The notes beneath the pieces were generated by a model. The model was given only the letters and a program-made list of their open reading frames with translations. It was not told the origin of the DNA and did no database searches. From contig NZ_KQ130453.1 of NCBI RefSeq assembly GCF_001046635.1, positions 501,001 through 565,000 on the forward strand: DNA of 64,000 nucleotides, given 5' to 3'. Both the position numbers and the translations under genes were made by a program. This document shows positions 44,956-53,205 of the stretch, one piece after another. Source of the stretch: Novosphingobium barchaimii LL02. GTDB lineage: Bacteria > Pseudomonadota > Alphaproteobacteria > Sphingomonadales > Sphingomonadaceae. How positions within the stretch are numbered: the first letter of the stretch is position 1; each line of letters opens with the position of its first letter.

Positions 44956-47688
44956 TTAGATGTGCGCGGTCAGCGAGAAGCCGAACGTGCGTCCAAGGAT
45001 ATCGTACGTGTCGGGGAAGGTGTTGAACACGCCTCCCGTCGACACGCGGGGGGGATTCTTGTCGAGCAGGTTGTAGACGCCCGCGCTCATCGTGACGGTC
45101 TCGGTGAAGTCGTAAGACGCCGAGAGGTCGAATGTGTTCTGCGCCGAAATCGTCTCGGTGGAACCGGCCGTGCTCGACTTGACCTTGCCGATGCGCTGCC
45201 AGTCGAACTGGATCACGCCCTTGTCGAACAGCATGCCGACGCCGACCGTGTGGCGGTAATCGGGCTGAACCAGCGTGGTGCCGTCGCTGGAGCAAGTGGC
45301 GCCGAACGTGCCCTTGCACTGAATCGCGGCGACGGTGGAGTTCGCCTGGATCTTGTACGAGGTAACGATGTTGCCCTGATAGCTAAGGCGCAGACCTTCA
45401 CCCGGCAGCCAGTCCTGGCGCAGCGTGTAGCTGGCACCGATGTCCAGACCGCGCTGGAGCAGGCGGCCCAGGTTCTGGTTATTGACGTAGGCGTCCTTGA
45501 AGGTGCCGTCCGAGTTGCGCGTCACCAGGCCGCACAGCGGATTACCGGCGGTGGGGTTGGTGATGTAGCAGCTGGTGATCGCGGCGATGGGCTGGATCAC
45601 GCCGACAGCGCCCTTGAGGTCAAGCTCGTACCAGTCGACCGTGATATTCAGGCCGGGCAGGAACGTCGGGGTGAGTACGCCGCCGATGGTGGTGGTGTAG
45701 CCCGTCTCCGGCTTGATGTCCGGGTTGCCGCCGTAATAGTAGTTGCCGGTCAGGTAGCTGGCGGCGTTTGAGTTTGCTGAACCGACGGCTGGTGCGCCCA
45801 GCCTTGCGCATTGCGCAGCGTCGCCGGTGCCCAGAACGCAGGGGTCGCCGCCGTAACGTGGCTTCAGGCGGTCCACGGTGACCAGGTTGTTGAATGGCAG
45901 CGACGAGGTGCTGGCGGCGAACTCGCCGAAGTTCGGGGTACGCAGCACGCGCTGATAGGTGCCACGCAGACGCAAGTTGCGGTCGACTTCCCAGTTGCCC
46001 TCGACCTTCCAGGTGCCGTGGGTGCCGAACAGGTTGTAATCCGATAGGCGGTAGGCGCCGCCCACGTCCAGCTTGCGGATCAGCGGCAGGTCGCGAAGGA
46101 CCGGGATCAGGACTTCTCCGTAGAGTTCCTTGACGTCGAACGAGCCGCTATAGGCAGCCTGCACGCCCTGGCGGTAGGTATTGCCGGTCAGCAGCGCCGT
46201 GTCCTGGGTGATGCTTGCGGTCTCGCGGCGGTACTCGGCGCCGATGGCGAAGCCGATCGGACCGGCGGGGAGCGAGAACAGTTCTTCCAGCGTGCCGCTG
46301 AGCGTCGCCGCCGTCACGAACTGGTCGCGCTTGCGGTTGAAGCCGTTGATGTCGCTACCCAGCGCATCGCCCAGCGCCGCATTCGGGCCAAAGATGTTCA
46401 CGGTGTTGACGATCGCGGCGAAGTTGTTCGCGCCGGCCGCGTTGCTGACAAGGCCGTCGCCGGTAATCAGCGTGTTCTCGGTCGAACGGCCGTACTGGGC
46501 GTAGAAGTTCCACTTGATCGCGCTGGTAAGCGGGCCGCGCAGGCCGGTCTGGAGTTGCAGGGTGTTGCGTTCTGTCTCGTAGTTGACGAGGCCCAGTTCA
46601 CCCAGCGAACGCGCGACGTTCACCTGCGCCGCGCCGTTGACGAACGTAAGTTGGTTGCGGATCGCATCGGTAAGGAACGGGTTGCTCTCGCTGATCGAGA
46701 CGGTGCGGTTGACCGAAGCCGGGGTCGCGCCGGGAGTGCCGGTCTCTTCGGTGCGCGAATTTGTGTACATCGCGCGGCCGTAAATCTCGATCTGCGGCGT
46801 GATCTCGTACTTGTAGAGCGCGGCGACGTTGATGCGCTTGAGCGGCGAAACCAGCGGATACTGGTCGGAGATGTTCGAAGTCGCCGAAGGGTTGGTGCTG
46901 AATTCGCCGCTGTCGCTGAAGCCGAACTTGCGTCCGCTCGCCACGTCAGTGAAGACGCCGCCGAGGCTGGGGATGGTCTGGTTCGGCGTTGCCGCCCAGT
47001 CACGCTTACCGGCGCGGATCAGGTCGCGCTGGGTGTAGTCCGCCGCGATGACGATGTTGCCGCGGTCGCCAAGACCAGTGCCCATCATCAGCGAGCCGCC
47101 GTACTGCGCGCCGCCATGTTCGGACAGGCGCGAGGTCGCGGTGCCGCGAATGCCGGTGAACTCGTCGTTGAGGATGAAGTTGACCACGCCCGCTACCGCG
47201 TCTGCGCCGTAGACTGCGGCGGCGCCGCCGGTCAGCACGTCGACACGCTTGATGAGCGAGGCGGGGATGGCGTTCACGTCGACCGAGTTACGGAAGCTGA
47301 AAGGCGCGGCGCGGGTGCCGTCGATCAGGACAAGCGAGCGGCTCTGCCCGAAGTTTCGCAGTTCGAGAACCTGGGCGCCGAATGCGTCGCTGCCCTGCGA
47401 ACCCTGGCGAACACCGCCGGAAAGCTGGGGAATCTTGGTTGAGAAGTCCTCGATGGTCAGCGCCGACTGGAGCTTGATCTGCTCTTGACTGGTCGATGCG
47501 ACGGGGCTGCTGGAGGTCAGGCCCGGAACCGCGATGCGGGTGCCGGTGACGACAATGTCGCCGCCCTGGGCTGCATCGTCAGCTGGCATCGCATCGGTAC
47601 TGGACTGCGCGAATGCGACGCCGGGTGCCTGCGCGAGAGCGAAAGCCAGCGCTGCCAGTGCAACGGCCTGCCTGTTTGACTTAACCAT
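44956..47688 (-). CDS. TonB-dependent receptor of the amino-sugar locus
   Basis: A 910-residue receptor with a signal peptide (residues 1-27, ending AFA), a TonB-box-like GGDIVVTGTRI, a plug with LRNFGQSRSLVLIDGTRAAP and VDVLTGGAAAVYGADAVAGVVNF, and a large barrel. The plug resembles the oligosaccharide/NagA-like subgroup that takes up chitooligosaccharides in Caulobacter and xanthomonads. It ends in SLTAHI rather than the usual terminal Phe. Flanking anmK, murQ and nag genes point to chitin fragments or muropeptides as ligand; this is inference. Confidence 0.9.
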   Translation of the reverse strand: MVKSNRQAVALAALAFALAQAPGVAFAQSSTDAMPADDAAQGGDIVVTGTRIAVPGLTSSSPVASTSQEQIKLQSALTIEDFSTKIPQLSGGVRQGSQGSDAFGAQVLELRNFGQSRSLVLIDGTRAAPFSFRNSVDVNAIPASLIKRVDVLTGGAAAVYGADAVAGVVNFILNDEFTGIRGTATSRLSEHGGAQYGGSLMMGTGLGDRGNIVIAADYTQRDLIRAGKRDWAATPNQTIPSLGGVFTDVASGRKFGFSDSGEFSTNPSATSNISDQYPLVSPLKRINVAALYKYEITPQIEIYGRAMYTNSRTEETGTPGATPASVNRTVSISESNPFLTDAIRNQLTFVNGAAQVNVARSLGELGLVNYETERNTLQLQTGLRGPLTSAIKWNFYAQYGRSTENTLITGDGLVSNAAGANNFAAIVNTVNIFGPNAALGDALGSDINGFNRKRDQFVTAATLSGTLEELFSLPAGPIGFAIGAEYRRETASITQDTALLTGNTYRQGVQAAYSGSFDVKELYGEVLIPVLRDLPLIRKLDVGGAYRLSDYNLFGTHGTWKVEGNWEVDRNLRLRGTYQRVLRTPNFGEFAASTSSLPFNNLVTVDRLKPRYGGDPCVLGTGDAAQCARLGAPAVGSANSNAASYLTGNYYYGGNPDIKPETGYTTTIGGVLTPTFLPGLNITVDWYELDLKGAVGVIQPIAAITSCYITNPTAGNPLCGLVTRNSDGTFKDAYVNNQNLGRLLQRGLDIGASYTLRQDWLPGEGLRLSYQGNIVTSYKIQANSTVAAIQCKGTFGATCSSDGTTLVQPDYRHTVGVGMLFDKGVIQFDWQRIGKVKSSTAGSTETISAQNTFDLSASYDFTETVTMSAGVYNLLDKNPPRVSTGGVFNTFPDTYDILGRTFGFSLTAHI

Positions 47689-47815
47689 TAGGAACTCCTC
47701 ACTTTTCCATATTCCCTGAACCAGATCACTTGTCGTTCTGGTGCGACCCGAAGACTCGACGGTGTAATCTTTTATCGGCGGTACCTATGTAGACCTGTCA
47801 CGGATTTGTAAATAG

Positions 47816-47830
47816 GTGGTATCAGACCAC
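47816..47830. promoter_or_regulatory. Putative GntR operator upstream of the receptor gene
   Basis: A perfect dyad, GTGGT-ATCAG-ACCAC, overlaps the anmK stop codon and lies about 128 bases before the receptor start. It is similar to HutC/DasR-type sites (GTGGT...ACCAC) with one extra centre base. The related sequence AAGTGGTATCTGCC occurs in the divergent promoter at 49880. Confidence 0.5.
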
Positions 47831-48925
47831 TTCAACAATCTTTGCAGGGTGCCAGATCGTCCCGCCGGTCAGCGGGCGGGGCGTCCCGGTGGTGCCAGGG
47901 AAGGTCAGCGGCAACCCGCGCAAGCTGCGCGCTGCGAGGAAGGCCATCGCCTCTGCCTCGATGAAGTCACCGCGCAGGCCTACATTGTTGGCCGTGCGGC
48001 AATCGCCAAGGAGGTCGCGCAGCGCCTCCATTAGCGTGGGATTGTGGCTCCCCCCGCCGCAGACGATCCAGACTTTCGGCGGGCTTGGCAGGGCCTGCGC
48101 CGTCAGTGCCACAGCTGCCGCGGTGAAGGCCGTAAGCGTCGCGGCCGCATCCTCCAGCGACCTTGCGGCGGCCCATTCGAGCGGAAAGTCGTAGCGGTCA
48201 AGCGACTTCGGGCCTTCTCCCCGGAAATGCGGGTGGGAAAGCAGGTCCGCCAGCACGCCGGCATCGACCGTTCCCGCCGCCGCAAAGCGCCCGCCGTCGT
48301 CATAACGCCCGGCGCCTCGGGCCTGCACGACCTGGTCGATCAGCCCGTTGCCGGGGCCGGTATCGAAGGCGATCAGTTCGCCGTCAGCGCTGATCCAGGT
48401 GAGGTTCGCCACGCCGCCGACATTAAGAAACGCAACGGGGCCAGCCAATCCAAGCCGCTCCGCCAGCGCGGCGTGATAAGCCGGAACCAGCGGCGCACCT
48501 TGCCCCCCGGCCATGAGATCGTCCTGCCGCATCTGCGCGACCACCGAGACGTCCAGCGCATCGGCGATGACCTGCGGATCGCCGATCTGCACGGTGATCT
48601 GGCGTTCCGGCCGGTGTAGCAGGGTCTGTCCGTGAAAGCCGATGAGGTCGGGCGCACGCCCGGCCTGCGCGATCACCGCGCGCCCGGCGCGGATATGCGC
48701 GCCCTCGATAACCTGCGCGGCGGCGGCGAAGGAGGCAGGCGTATCGCCGTAGCCATTCCACGCCAGTGCATCGGCAGTCGCGCGCTCGATGGCGGCGCAT
48801 TCGCCCGGCGAAAACGCCATCATCGCTGACGCCCCGAAGGCTTCGATCCGCTCCCCGTCCGTCTCGACGAGCGCGACATCGACGCCGTCCAGCGACGTTC
48901 CGCTCATGTAACCCATGACCAGCAT
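47822..48925 (-). CDS. anmK: Anhydro-N-acetylmuramic acid kinase AnmK
   Basis: A 367-residue ASKHA-fold kinase. The nucleotide-binding start is MGYMSGTSLDGVDVAL, the catalytic Asp is in MRQDDLMAGGQGAPLVP, and NVGGVANLTWI and CGGGSHNPTLM are further family motifs. It hydrolyses the 1,6-anhydro ring of anhydro-MurNAc and phosphorylates it, giving MurNAc-6-P for MurQ. ATG 48925 is two bases after the phosphatase stop, with AAGGA overlapping that gene. Longer starts (48949) would overlap and are rejected. Confidence 0.95.
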   Translation of the reverse strand: MLVMGYMSGTSLDGVDVALVETDGERIEAFGASAMMAFSPGECAAIERATADALAWNGYGDTPASFAAAAQVIEGAHIRAGRAVIAQAGRAPDLIGFHGQTLLHRPERQITVQIGDPQVIADALDVSVVAQMRQDDLMAGGQGAPLVPAYHAALAERLGLAGPVAFLNVGGVANLTWISADGELIAFDTGPGNGLIDQVVQARGAGRYDDGGRFAAAGTVDAGVLADLLSHPHFRGEGPKSLDRYDFPLEWAAARSLEDAAATLTAFTAAAVALTAQALPSPPKVWIVCGGGSHNPTLMEALRDLLGDCRTANNVGLRGDFIEAEAMAFLAARSLRGLPLTFPGTTGTPRPLTGGTIWHPAKIVEVV

Positions 48926-48927
48926 CG

Positions 48928-49782
48928 TTACGTATCCTTCCAAATGCAAACGACAAGGCTGGCATCGTCATGCGGCTTCACGCGCGTGAAACGGCGCAGC
49001 GAATCGGGCTGGCGTTCAAAGTCGCGCAGTCGCTCGATCCAGCGCGCCGCATCTTCGGCGCCAGAAATGGCGAGCATGTCAGCAGGCGTAGCGGCATCAA
49101 AAAGCTCGATGAGGCGCAGGAAACCGTCACTGGCGATGGCGAAGCGTTGTTGCGCGCGCAGCGGTATCCGGGTCTGCCACACATGGTCGGCGGCGGCAGG
49201 CTCGGTGCCCAGCACCCAGTAGCCGCCCTCGCGGTTCATCAGGCTGCGGTTGGCGCGCAGCACCGGCATAAGCTGCGCCTTGAGCGCATCGGGCGTGACG
49301 ACGGGGGCGGCATCGAGGATCGTTTTGGCCGCTGCCAGCGTGCGCGCCTCGATGGCATCGAGCGTGGAAACGCCGAAAAGTCGGGCCTCACCGGCCCCGC
49401 CGAGCGCGGCGACCCGGCAGTCCGCCAGCGTCGTGAATTCGGCCTCGCCTTCGATGATGCGCACCATCGCGAAGGCGGCGGAGGGGTGCTCATGCGGCTC
49501 GGCGGCGGGGCGAACCTGCTCTCGCTTCAGCGCCTCGGCGCAGCGGGTCATGACGGTGCGTAGCACTTCGACGGTCGGCAGTTCGGGGCTTAGCGTCAGC
49601 ACTTCGCCAAGGAGGCGGCTCGCGGTCTGCGCCAGCCATGAAGCGTCCGAGGGCGCGTCCAGCAGTGAAGCGCCGATGCCGGTGGCGCCGTCGATCACCC
49701 AGGCCGCATTGCCGTGGTGGCCCACCGCATCCTCGTTGACGCTGCCCTGTCCATCGGACACGGCGGTTTCGATCTTCAACAT
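48928..49782 (-). CDS. PP2C-like protein phosphatase in the amino-sugar operon
   Basis: A 284-residue PPM/PP2C-family protein. Metal-site motifs are visible: SVNEDAVG near residue 20, AWVIDGATG near 32, LADCRVAAL near 120, FAIASDGFLRL near 215 and HDDASLVVCIW at the end. These match a soluble bacterial PP2C with no sensor or transmembrane part. It is the first gene of the leftward operon, two bases before anmK. Why a Ser/Thr phosphatase is tied to muropeptide salvage is unknown: it could act on a regulator, transporter or possibly a phosphosugar. Start ATG 49782 follows GGGAG. Confidence 0.83.
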   Translation of the reverse strand: MLKIETAVSDGQGSVNEDAVGHHGNAAWVIDGATGIGASLLDAPSDASWLAQTASRLLGEVLTLSPELPTVEVLRTVMTRCAEALKREQVRPAAEPHEHPSAAFAMVRIIEGEAEFTTLADCRVAALGGAGEARLFGVSTLDAIEARTLAAAKTILDAAPVVTPDALKAQLMPVLRANRSLMNREGGYWVLGTEPAAADHVWQTRIPLRAQQRFAIASDGFLRLIELFDAATPADMLAISGAEDAARWIERLRDFERQPDSLRRFTRVKPHDDASLVVCIWKDT

Positions 49783-49938
49783 GGTTGCTCCCAAGGTTCG
49801 ACCCTCATGCGAACCAGACCGGTATCATCAGATGCGTCAAAAACAAAACCACTTTAATGCCACTTGTGCCAAAATGCGAAAGTGGTATCTGCCCTAGGCA
49901 TGACATTGACGACCCCTAACACGGCATTGGAGGCACCT
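49783..49938. promoter_or_regulatory. Divergent promoter of the amino-sugar operons with candidate GntR sites
   Basis: This 156-base region separates the two operons and contains GGTATCATC (49821-49829), the direct minus-strand repeats AAGTGG within 49849-49866, and AAGTGGTATCTGCC (49880-49893). They share the AAGTGGYATY theme with the dyad at 47816. Binding by the locus GntR protein is inferred. Confidence 0.45.
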
Positions 49939-50976
49939 ATGGACCAGACCCAGATGGCCCGCGAAGCCCGCGAAGCACCGGCGCTCTGCGCGCAGCAGCT
50001 GCGCCTCAATGCCGATCTCGTGCGCGATGCCGGTCGGCAGCTGCGCGACCTCGCCCCGCCTTTCGCGGCGACGCTGGCACGCGGCAGTTCCGACCAGGCG
50101 GCGGCCTTCGCCAAGTTCCTGCTGGAGACCCACGCGCGGGTGCCCACGCTCAGCCATGCGCCTTCGGTTGGCTCGCTTTACCACGCGACTTCGGCGAATT
50201 TCCGCAATGTACCACTGATCGCGATATCGCAGTCCGGCCGCAGCCCTGACCTGCTGGCCGCCGCCAAGGATGCGCGCGAACAGGGTGCGATCGTCATCGC
50301 TGTGGTCAACGATGCCGCATCGCCGTTGGCGCAGCTGGCGCAGATCGTCATCCCCGTCCACGCCGGACCCGAAACCAGCGTGGCGGCGACCAAGAGTTTC
50401 GTGTGCATGCTGGTCGCGCTCACCCACCTTGCCGCCGAGTGGAGCCAGGATGAAGCGCTGCTCGCCGCGCTGGAAAGCACGGGCGAAGTGCTCGAAACGG
50501 CGGCCATTGCCGACTGGACCGATGCCGTCACACTGTTGCAGGATGCCAGCGAGATGCTGGTGCTGGGCCGCGGCCCGACCCTGCCGATCGCGGGTGAAGC
50601 CGCGCTCAAGCTGAAGGAGACGTCCAGTTTGCACGCGGAAGCCTTCAGCATCGCCGAAGTGGCGCATGGCCCGATGACGCTGGTGGGCGAAGGCAGCGCC
50701 GTGCTGGCACTCGCGCCGCTAGACGTGGCGCGCACCGGCCTGCGAGACCGGCTCGCAGATTTCGCCGCGCGCGGTGCGCATGTGATTGCTGCCGGGGCGC
50801 CTGAGGACGTGGCGCCTGCCGGTCTGGTACTGCCTTCGCGCACCGACGTGCACCCGGTTCTGGGTGCCATCGCCCAGATCCAGAGCTTCTACGGCCTTGC
50901 CAACGCGCTCTCGCTGGCGCGAGGCCGCAACCCCGACAGCCCTCCGCATCTCAACAAGGTAACGCGTACCCTATGA
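49939..50976 (+). CDS. Glucosamine-6-phosphate deaminase, SIS-domain type (NagB-II)
   Basis: A 345-residue protein with two SIS domains like the isomerase half of GlmS but without the glutaminase domain. Motifs are LARGSSDQAAAFAKFLLET, IAISQSGRSPDLLAA, TKSFVCMLVALTHL and the C-terminal FSIAEVAHGPMTLV with a closing HLNKVTRTL, the GlmS-like tail. It should turn GlcN-6-P into fructose-6-P and ammonia, downstream of NagA. GGAGG stands six bases before ATG 49939. It overlaps nagA by four bases. Confidence 0.87.
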   Translation: MDQTQMAREAREAPALCAQQLRLNADLVRDAGRQLRDLAPPFAATLARGSSDQAAAFAKFLLETHARVPTLSHAPSVGSLYHATSANFRNVPLIAISQSGRSPDLLAAAKDAREQGAIVIAVVNDAASPLAQLAQIVIPVHAGPETSVAATKSFVCMLVALTHLAAEWSQDEALLAALESTGEVLETAAIADWTDAVTLLQDASEMLVLGRGPTLPIAGEAALKLKETSSLHAEAFSIAEVAHGPMTLVGEGSAVLALAPLDVARTGLRDRLADFAARGAHVIAAGAPEDVAPAGLVLPSRTDVHPVLGAIAQIQSFYGLANALSLARGRNPDSPPHLNKVTRTL

Positions 50977-52124
50977 CCGTTCAGGCTCTTACCGGCGCGC
51001 GCATCGTTCTGGCCGACCGGGTGGTGGAGGGGCAGGCCCTGCTCCTCAAATGGGGCCGCATCGTCGGTCTCGCCGCGCAAGGCGCTCTGCCCGATGGCTG
51101 TGAGGTGCAAAGTCTGGGCGGGGGCTGGCTGCTGCCGGGCTTCATCGATACGCAGGTGAACGGCGGCGGCGACGTGCTGTTCAACGACATGCCCAACATC
51201 GAGGGCATTCGCGCGATTGCCGCCGCGCACCGCCGCTATGGCACCACTGGAATCCTGCCCACGCTCATCAGCGATTACCCGCAGGTCGTCGAAGCCGCGA
51301 TCGAGGCGGGCGAGGCGGCGCTGGAGGCCGGGGTTCCGGGTGTGCTGGGCGTTCATATCGAAGGCCCGCACCTCAACGCCGCGAAGAAGGGCATTCACGA
51401 CCAGACGCGCTTTTCGGCCATCGACGCGGCCGTCATCGCCCGGCTTGCGGCCCCCACCACCGGCCGCCGCATCGTCACCATCGCGCCGGAGCTGGCTCCC
51501 GAGGGCACCGTGCGCGCGCTGGCAGAGGCCGGAGTGCTGGTCTGCGCCGGGCACAGCCTTGCCGATTATGACCAGACCCGTGCGGCGCTGGCCGAAGGAC
51601 TGGTGGGCTTCACCCACCTGTTCAACGCGATGACGCAGTTCCTCAGCCGCGAGCCTGGCATGGTGGGCGCGGCGCTGGAGGACCGGGCGAGCCATTTCGG
51701 CTTGATCGTTGACGGTCTCCACGTCCACCCCGCCGCCCTGCGCGTGGCGCTGCTGGCGCGCGGGATCGACGGCGCCATGCTGGTGACCGACGCGATGCCG
51801 CCGGTGGGCGGTCAGATGGGCCGTTTTTCGCTGATGGATCAGGATATCGCCGTGGTCGACGGCACCTGCCGCGGGCCGGGCGGTACTTTGGCCGGATCGG
51901 CGCTGAGCATGTCGCAGGCGCTGCGTAACGCGATGGACATGCTGGGCTGCGATATCGTCGCCGCCTCGCGCATGGCCAGCGGTAACCCCGCGAAGTTCCT
52001 GCGCCTCGACGACGAAATCGGCACCATCGCGCCGGGTCTGCGCGCCGACCTAGTACACCTGTCGGACGACCGGCTGGTGCGGGCGACGTGGATCGGCGGC
52101 GCGCGTGAGGACACCCGCGAATGA
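50973..52124 (+). CDS. nagA: N-acetylglucosamine-6-phosphate deacetylase NagA
   Basis: A 383-residue amidohydrolase. Family motifs are PGFIDTQVNGGGDVLFND, HIEGPHLNAAKKG (metal Glu), CAGHSLADYDQT and FTHLFNAMTQF (metal His residues), and LVTDAMPPVGG with the catalytic Asp. It removes acetate from GlcNAc-6-P to give GlcN-6-P in the cytoplasm. It overlaps the deaminase gene before it and the GH84 gene after it by four bases each, showing coupled translation. Confidence 0.95.
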   Translation: MTVQALTGARIVLADRVVEGQALLLKWGRIVGLAAQGALPDGCEVQSLGGGWLLPGFIDTQVNGGGDVLFNDMPNIEGIRAIAAAHRRYGTTGILPTLISDYPQVVEAAIEAGEAALEAGVPGVLGVHIEGPHLNAAKKGIHDQTRFSAIDAAVIARLAAPTTGRRIVTIAPELAPEGTVRALAEAGVLVCAGHSLADYDQTRAALAEGLVGFTHLFNAMTQFLSREPGMVGAALEDRASHFGLIVDGLHVHPAALRVALLARGIDGAMLVTDAMPPVGGQMGRFSLMDQDIAVVDGTCRGPGGTLAGSALSMSQALRNAMDMLGCDIVAASRMASGNPAKFLRLDDEIGTIAPGLRADLVHLSDDRLVRATWIGGAREDTRE

Positions 52125-53200
52125 CAACGCAGTTCAAGGTGCCCGAACTCGGGCTGATAGAAGGGCGCTTCGGCCGCATCTGGACTGATGCGGAGCGCAG
52201 CTACGTGGTGCAATCGCTCGCCGAGGCGGGCTATGCGTTCTACCACTATGGACCCAAGGCCGACCGTGCGATGCGGCGCGAATGGCGCACCGGCCATGAC
52301 ACCGCGAAGACCGACGCGCTGATGCGTCTTTCGGCCGAATGCCGGGGGCTGGGAATGCGCTTCGGCATGGCGATTACCCCGGTGGGATCGACCCACCCGT
52401 TCGACGACGAGGCCCGCGCCGACCTGACCCGCCGGGTGGCTGACCTCGACGCGATCGGTGTCGACGACCTTGCGGTGCTGTTCGACGATCTGCGCGGCGA
52501 CATGCCGCAGCTTGCCGCGCGGCAGGCGGAAGTGGTGAACTTCTGCGCCGGGCTGACCGGGGCCACGCGGGTCTACACCTGCCCGACGTATTACTCCGAC
52601 GATCCGGTGCTGGATCTGGTGTTCGGGGACCGGCCGGAGGATTATCTCGGCGATCTGGGCCGCGCGCTCGATCCGGCCGTGCAGGTCTACTGGACCGGCG
52701 AGGAAGTCTGCTCGCGCGAGATCGGATCTTCACACCTTGAGCGGGTGGCGGACGAGCTTGGACGGCCAGTTTGCCTCTGGGACAACTACCCGGTGAACGA
52801 CGGCGCGCGCATGTCGCGCTTCCTGCACCTGCGTGCCTTCACCGGGCGTCCGGCGCGGATTGGGGAGCATGTCTCGGGCCACGCGATCAACCCCGCGATC
52901 CAGGCGCATCTCGGCTGCATCCCGGCGCTGACCCTGCCGATGCTCTACGCCGATGGTGACGACTATGCTTACGGCGAGGCTTTCGGCGTGGCGGCACGGC
53001 ACTTGCTGGGCGATGAGTTCGCGGCGATGCTGCAGCAGGACCTTCCCGCCCTTCAGGACGTGGGTTATGAACGTCTGGGCGCACGGGTCGATCGCCTGCG
53101 CGCCCGCTACGGCGCCATCGACCACCCCGCCGCGCGGGAGATCGTGACGTGGCTGGCCGGCGAAGACCTGATGACCGACGATGAGGTCCAGACGCAGTAA
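52121..53200 (+). CDS. GH84-like beta-N-acetylglucosaminidase, cytoplasmic
   Basis: A 359-residue glycoside hydrolase of the GH84 (O-GlcNAcase/NagJ) type. The fold's N-terminal motif is IEGRFGRIWTDAER and FYHYGPKADRAMRREWR. The catalytic pair is Asp122-Asp123 in AVLFDDLRGD, as expected for substrate-assisted hydrolysis. It lacks the usual N-terminal and C-terminal extra domains and any signal peptide, so it would act inside the cell. It probably frees GlcNAc from imported disaccharides or muropeptides, in place of NagZ. It is tightly linked with nagA and dld. Confidence 0.85.
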   Translation: MTTQFKVPELGLIEGRFGRIWTDAERSYVVQSLAEAGYAFYHYGPKADRAMRREWRTGHDTAKTDALMRLSAECRGLGMRFGMAITPVGSTHPFDDEARADLTRRVADLDAIGVDDLAVLFDDLRGDMPQLAARQAEVVNFCAGLTGATRVYTCPTYYSDDPVLDLVFGDRPEDYLGDLGRALDPAVQVYWTGEEVCSREIGSSHLERVADELGRPVCLWDNYPVNDGARMSRFLHLRAFTGRPARIGEHVSGHAINPAIQAHLGCIPALTLPMLYADGDDYAYGEAFGVAARHLLGDEFAAMLQQDLPALQDVGYERLGARVDRLRARYGAIDHPAAREIVTWLAGEDLMTDDEVQTQ

Positions 53201-53205
53201 AAGCC

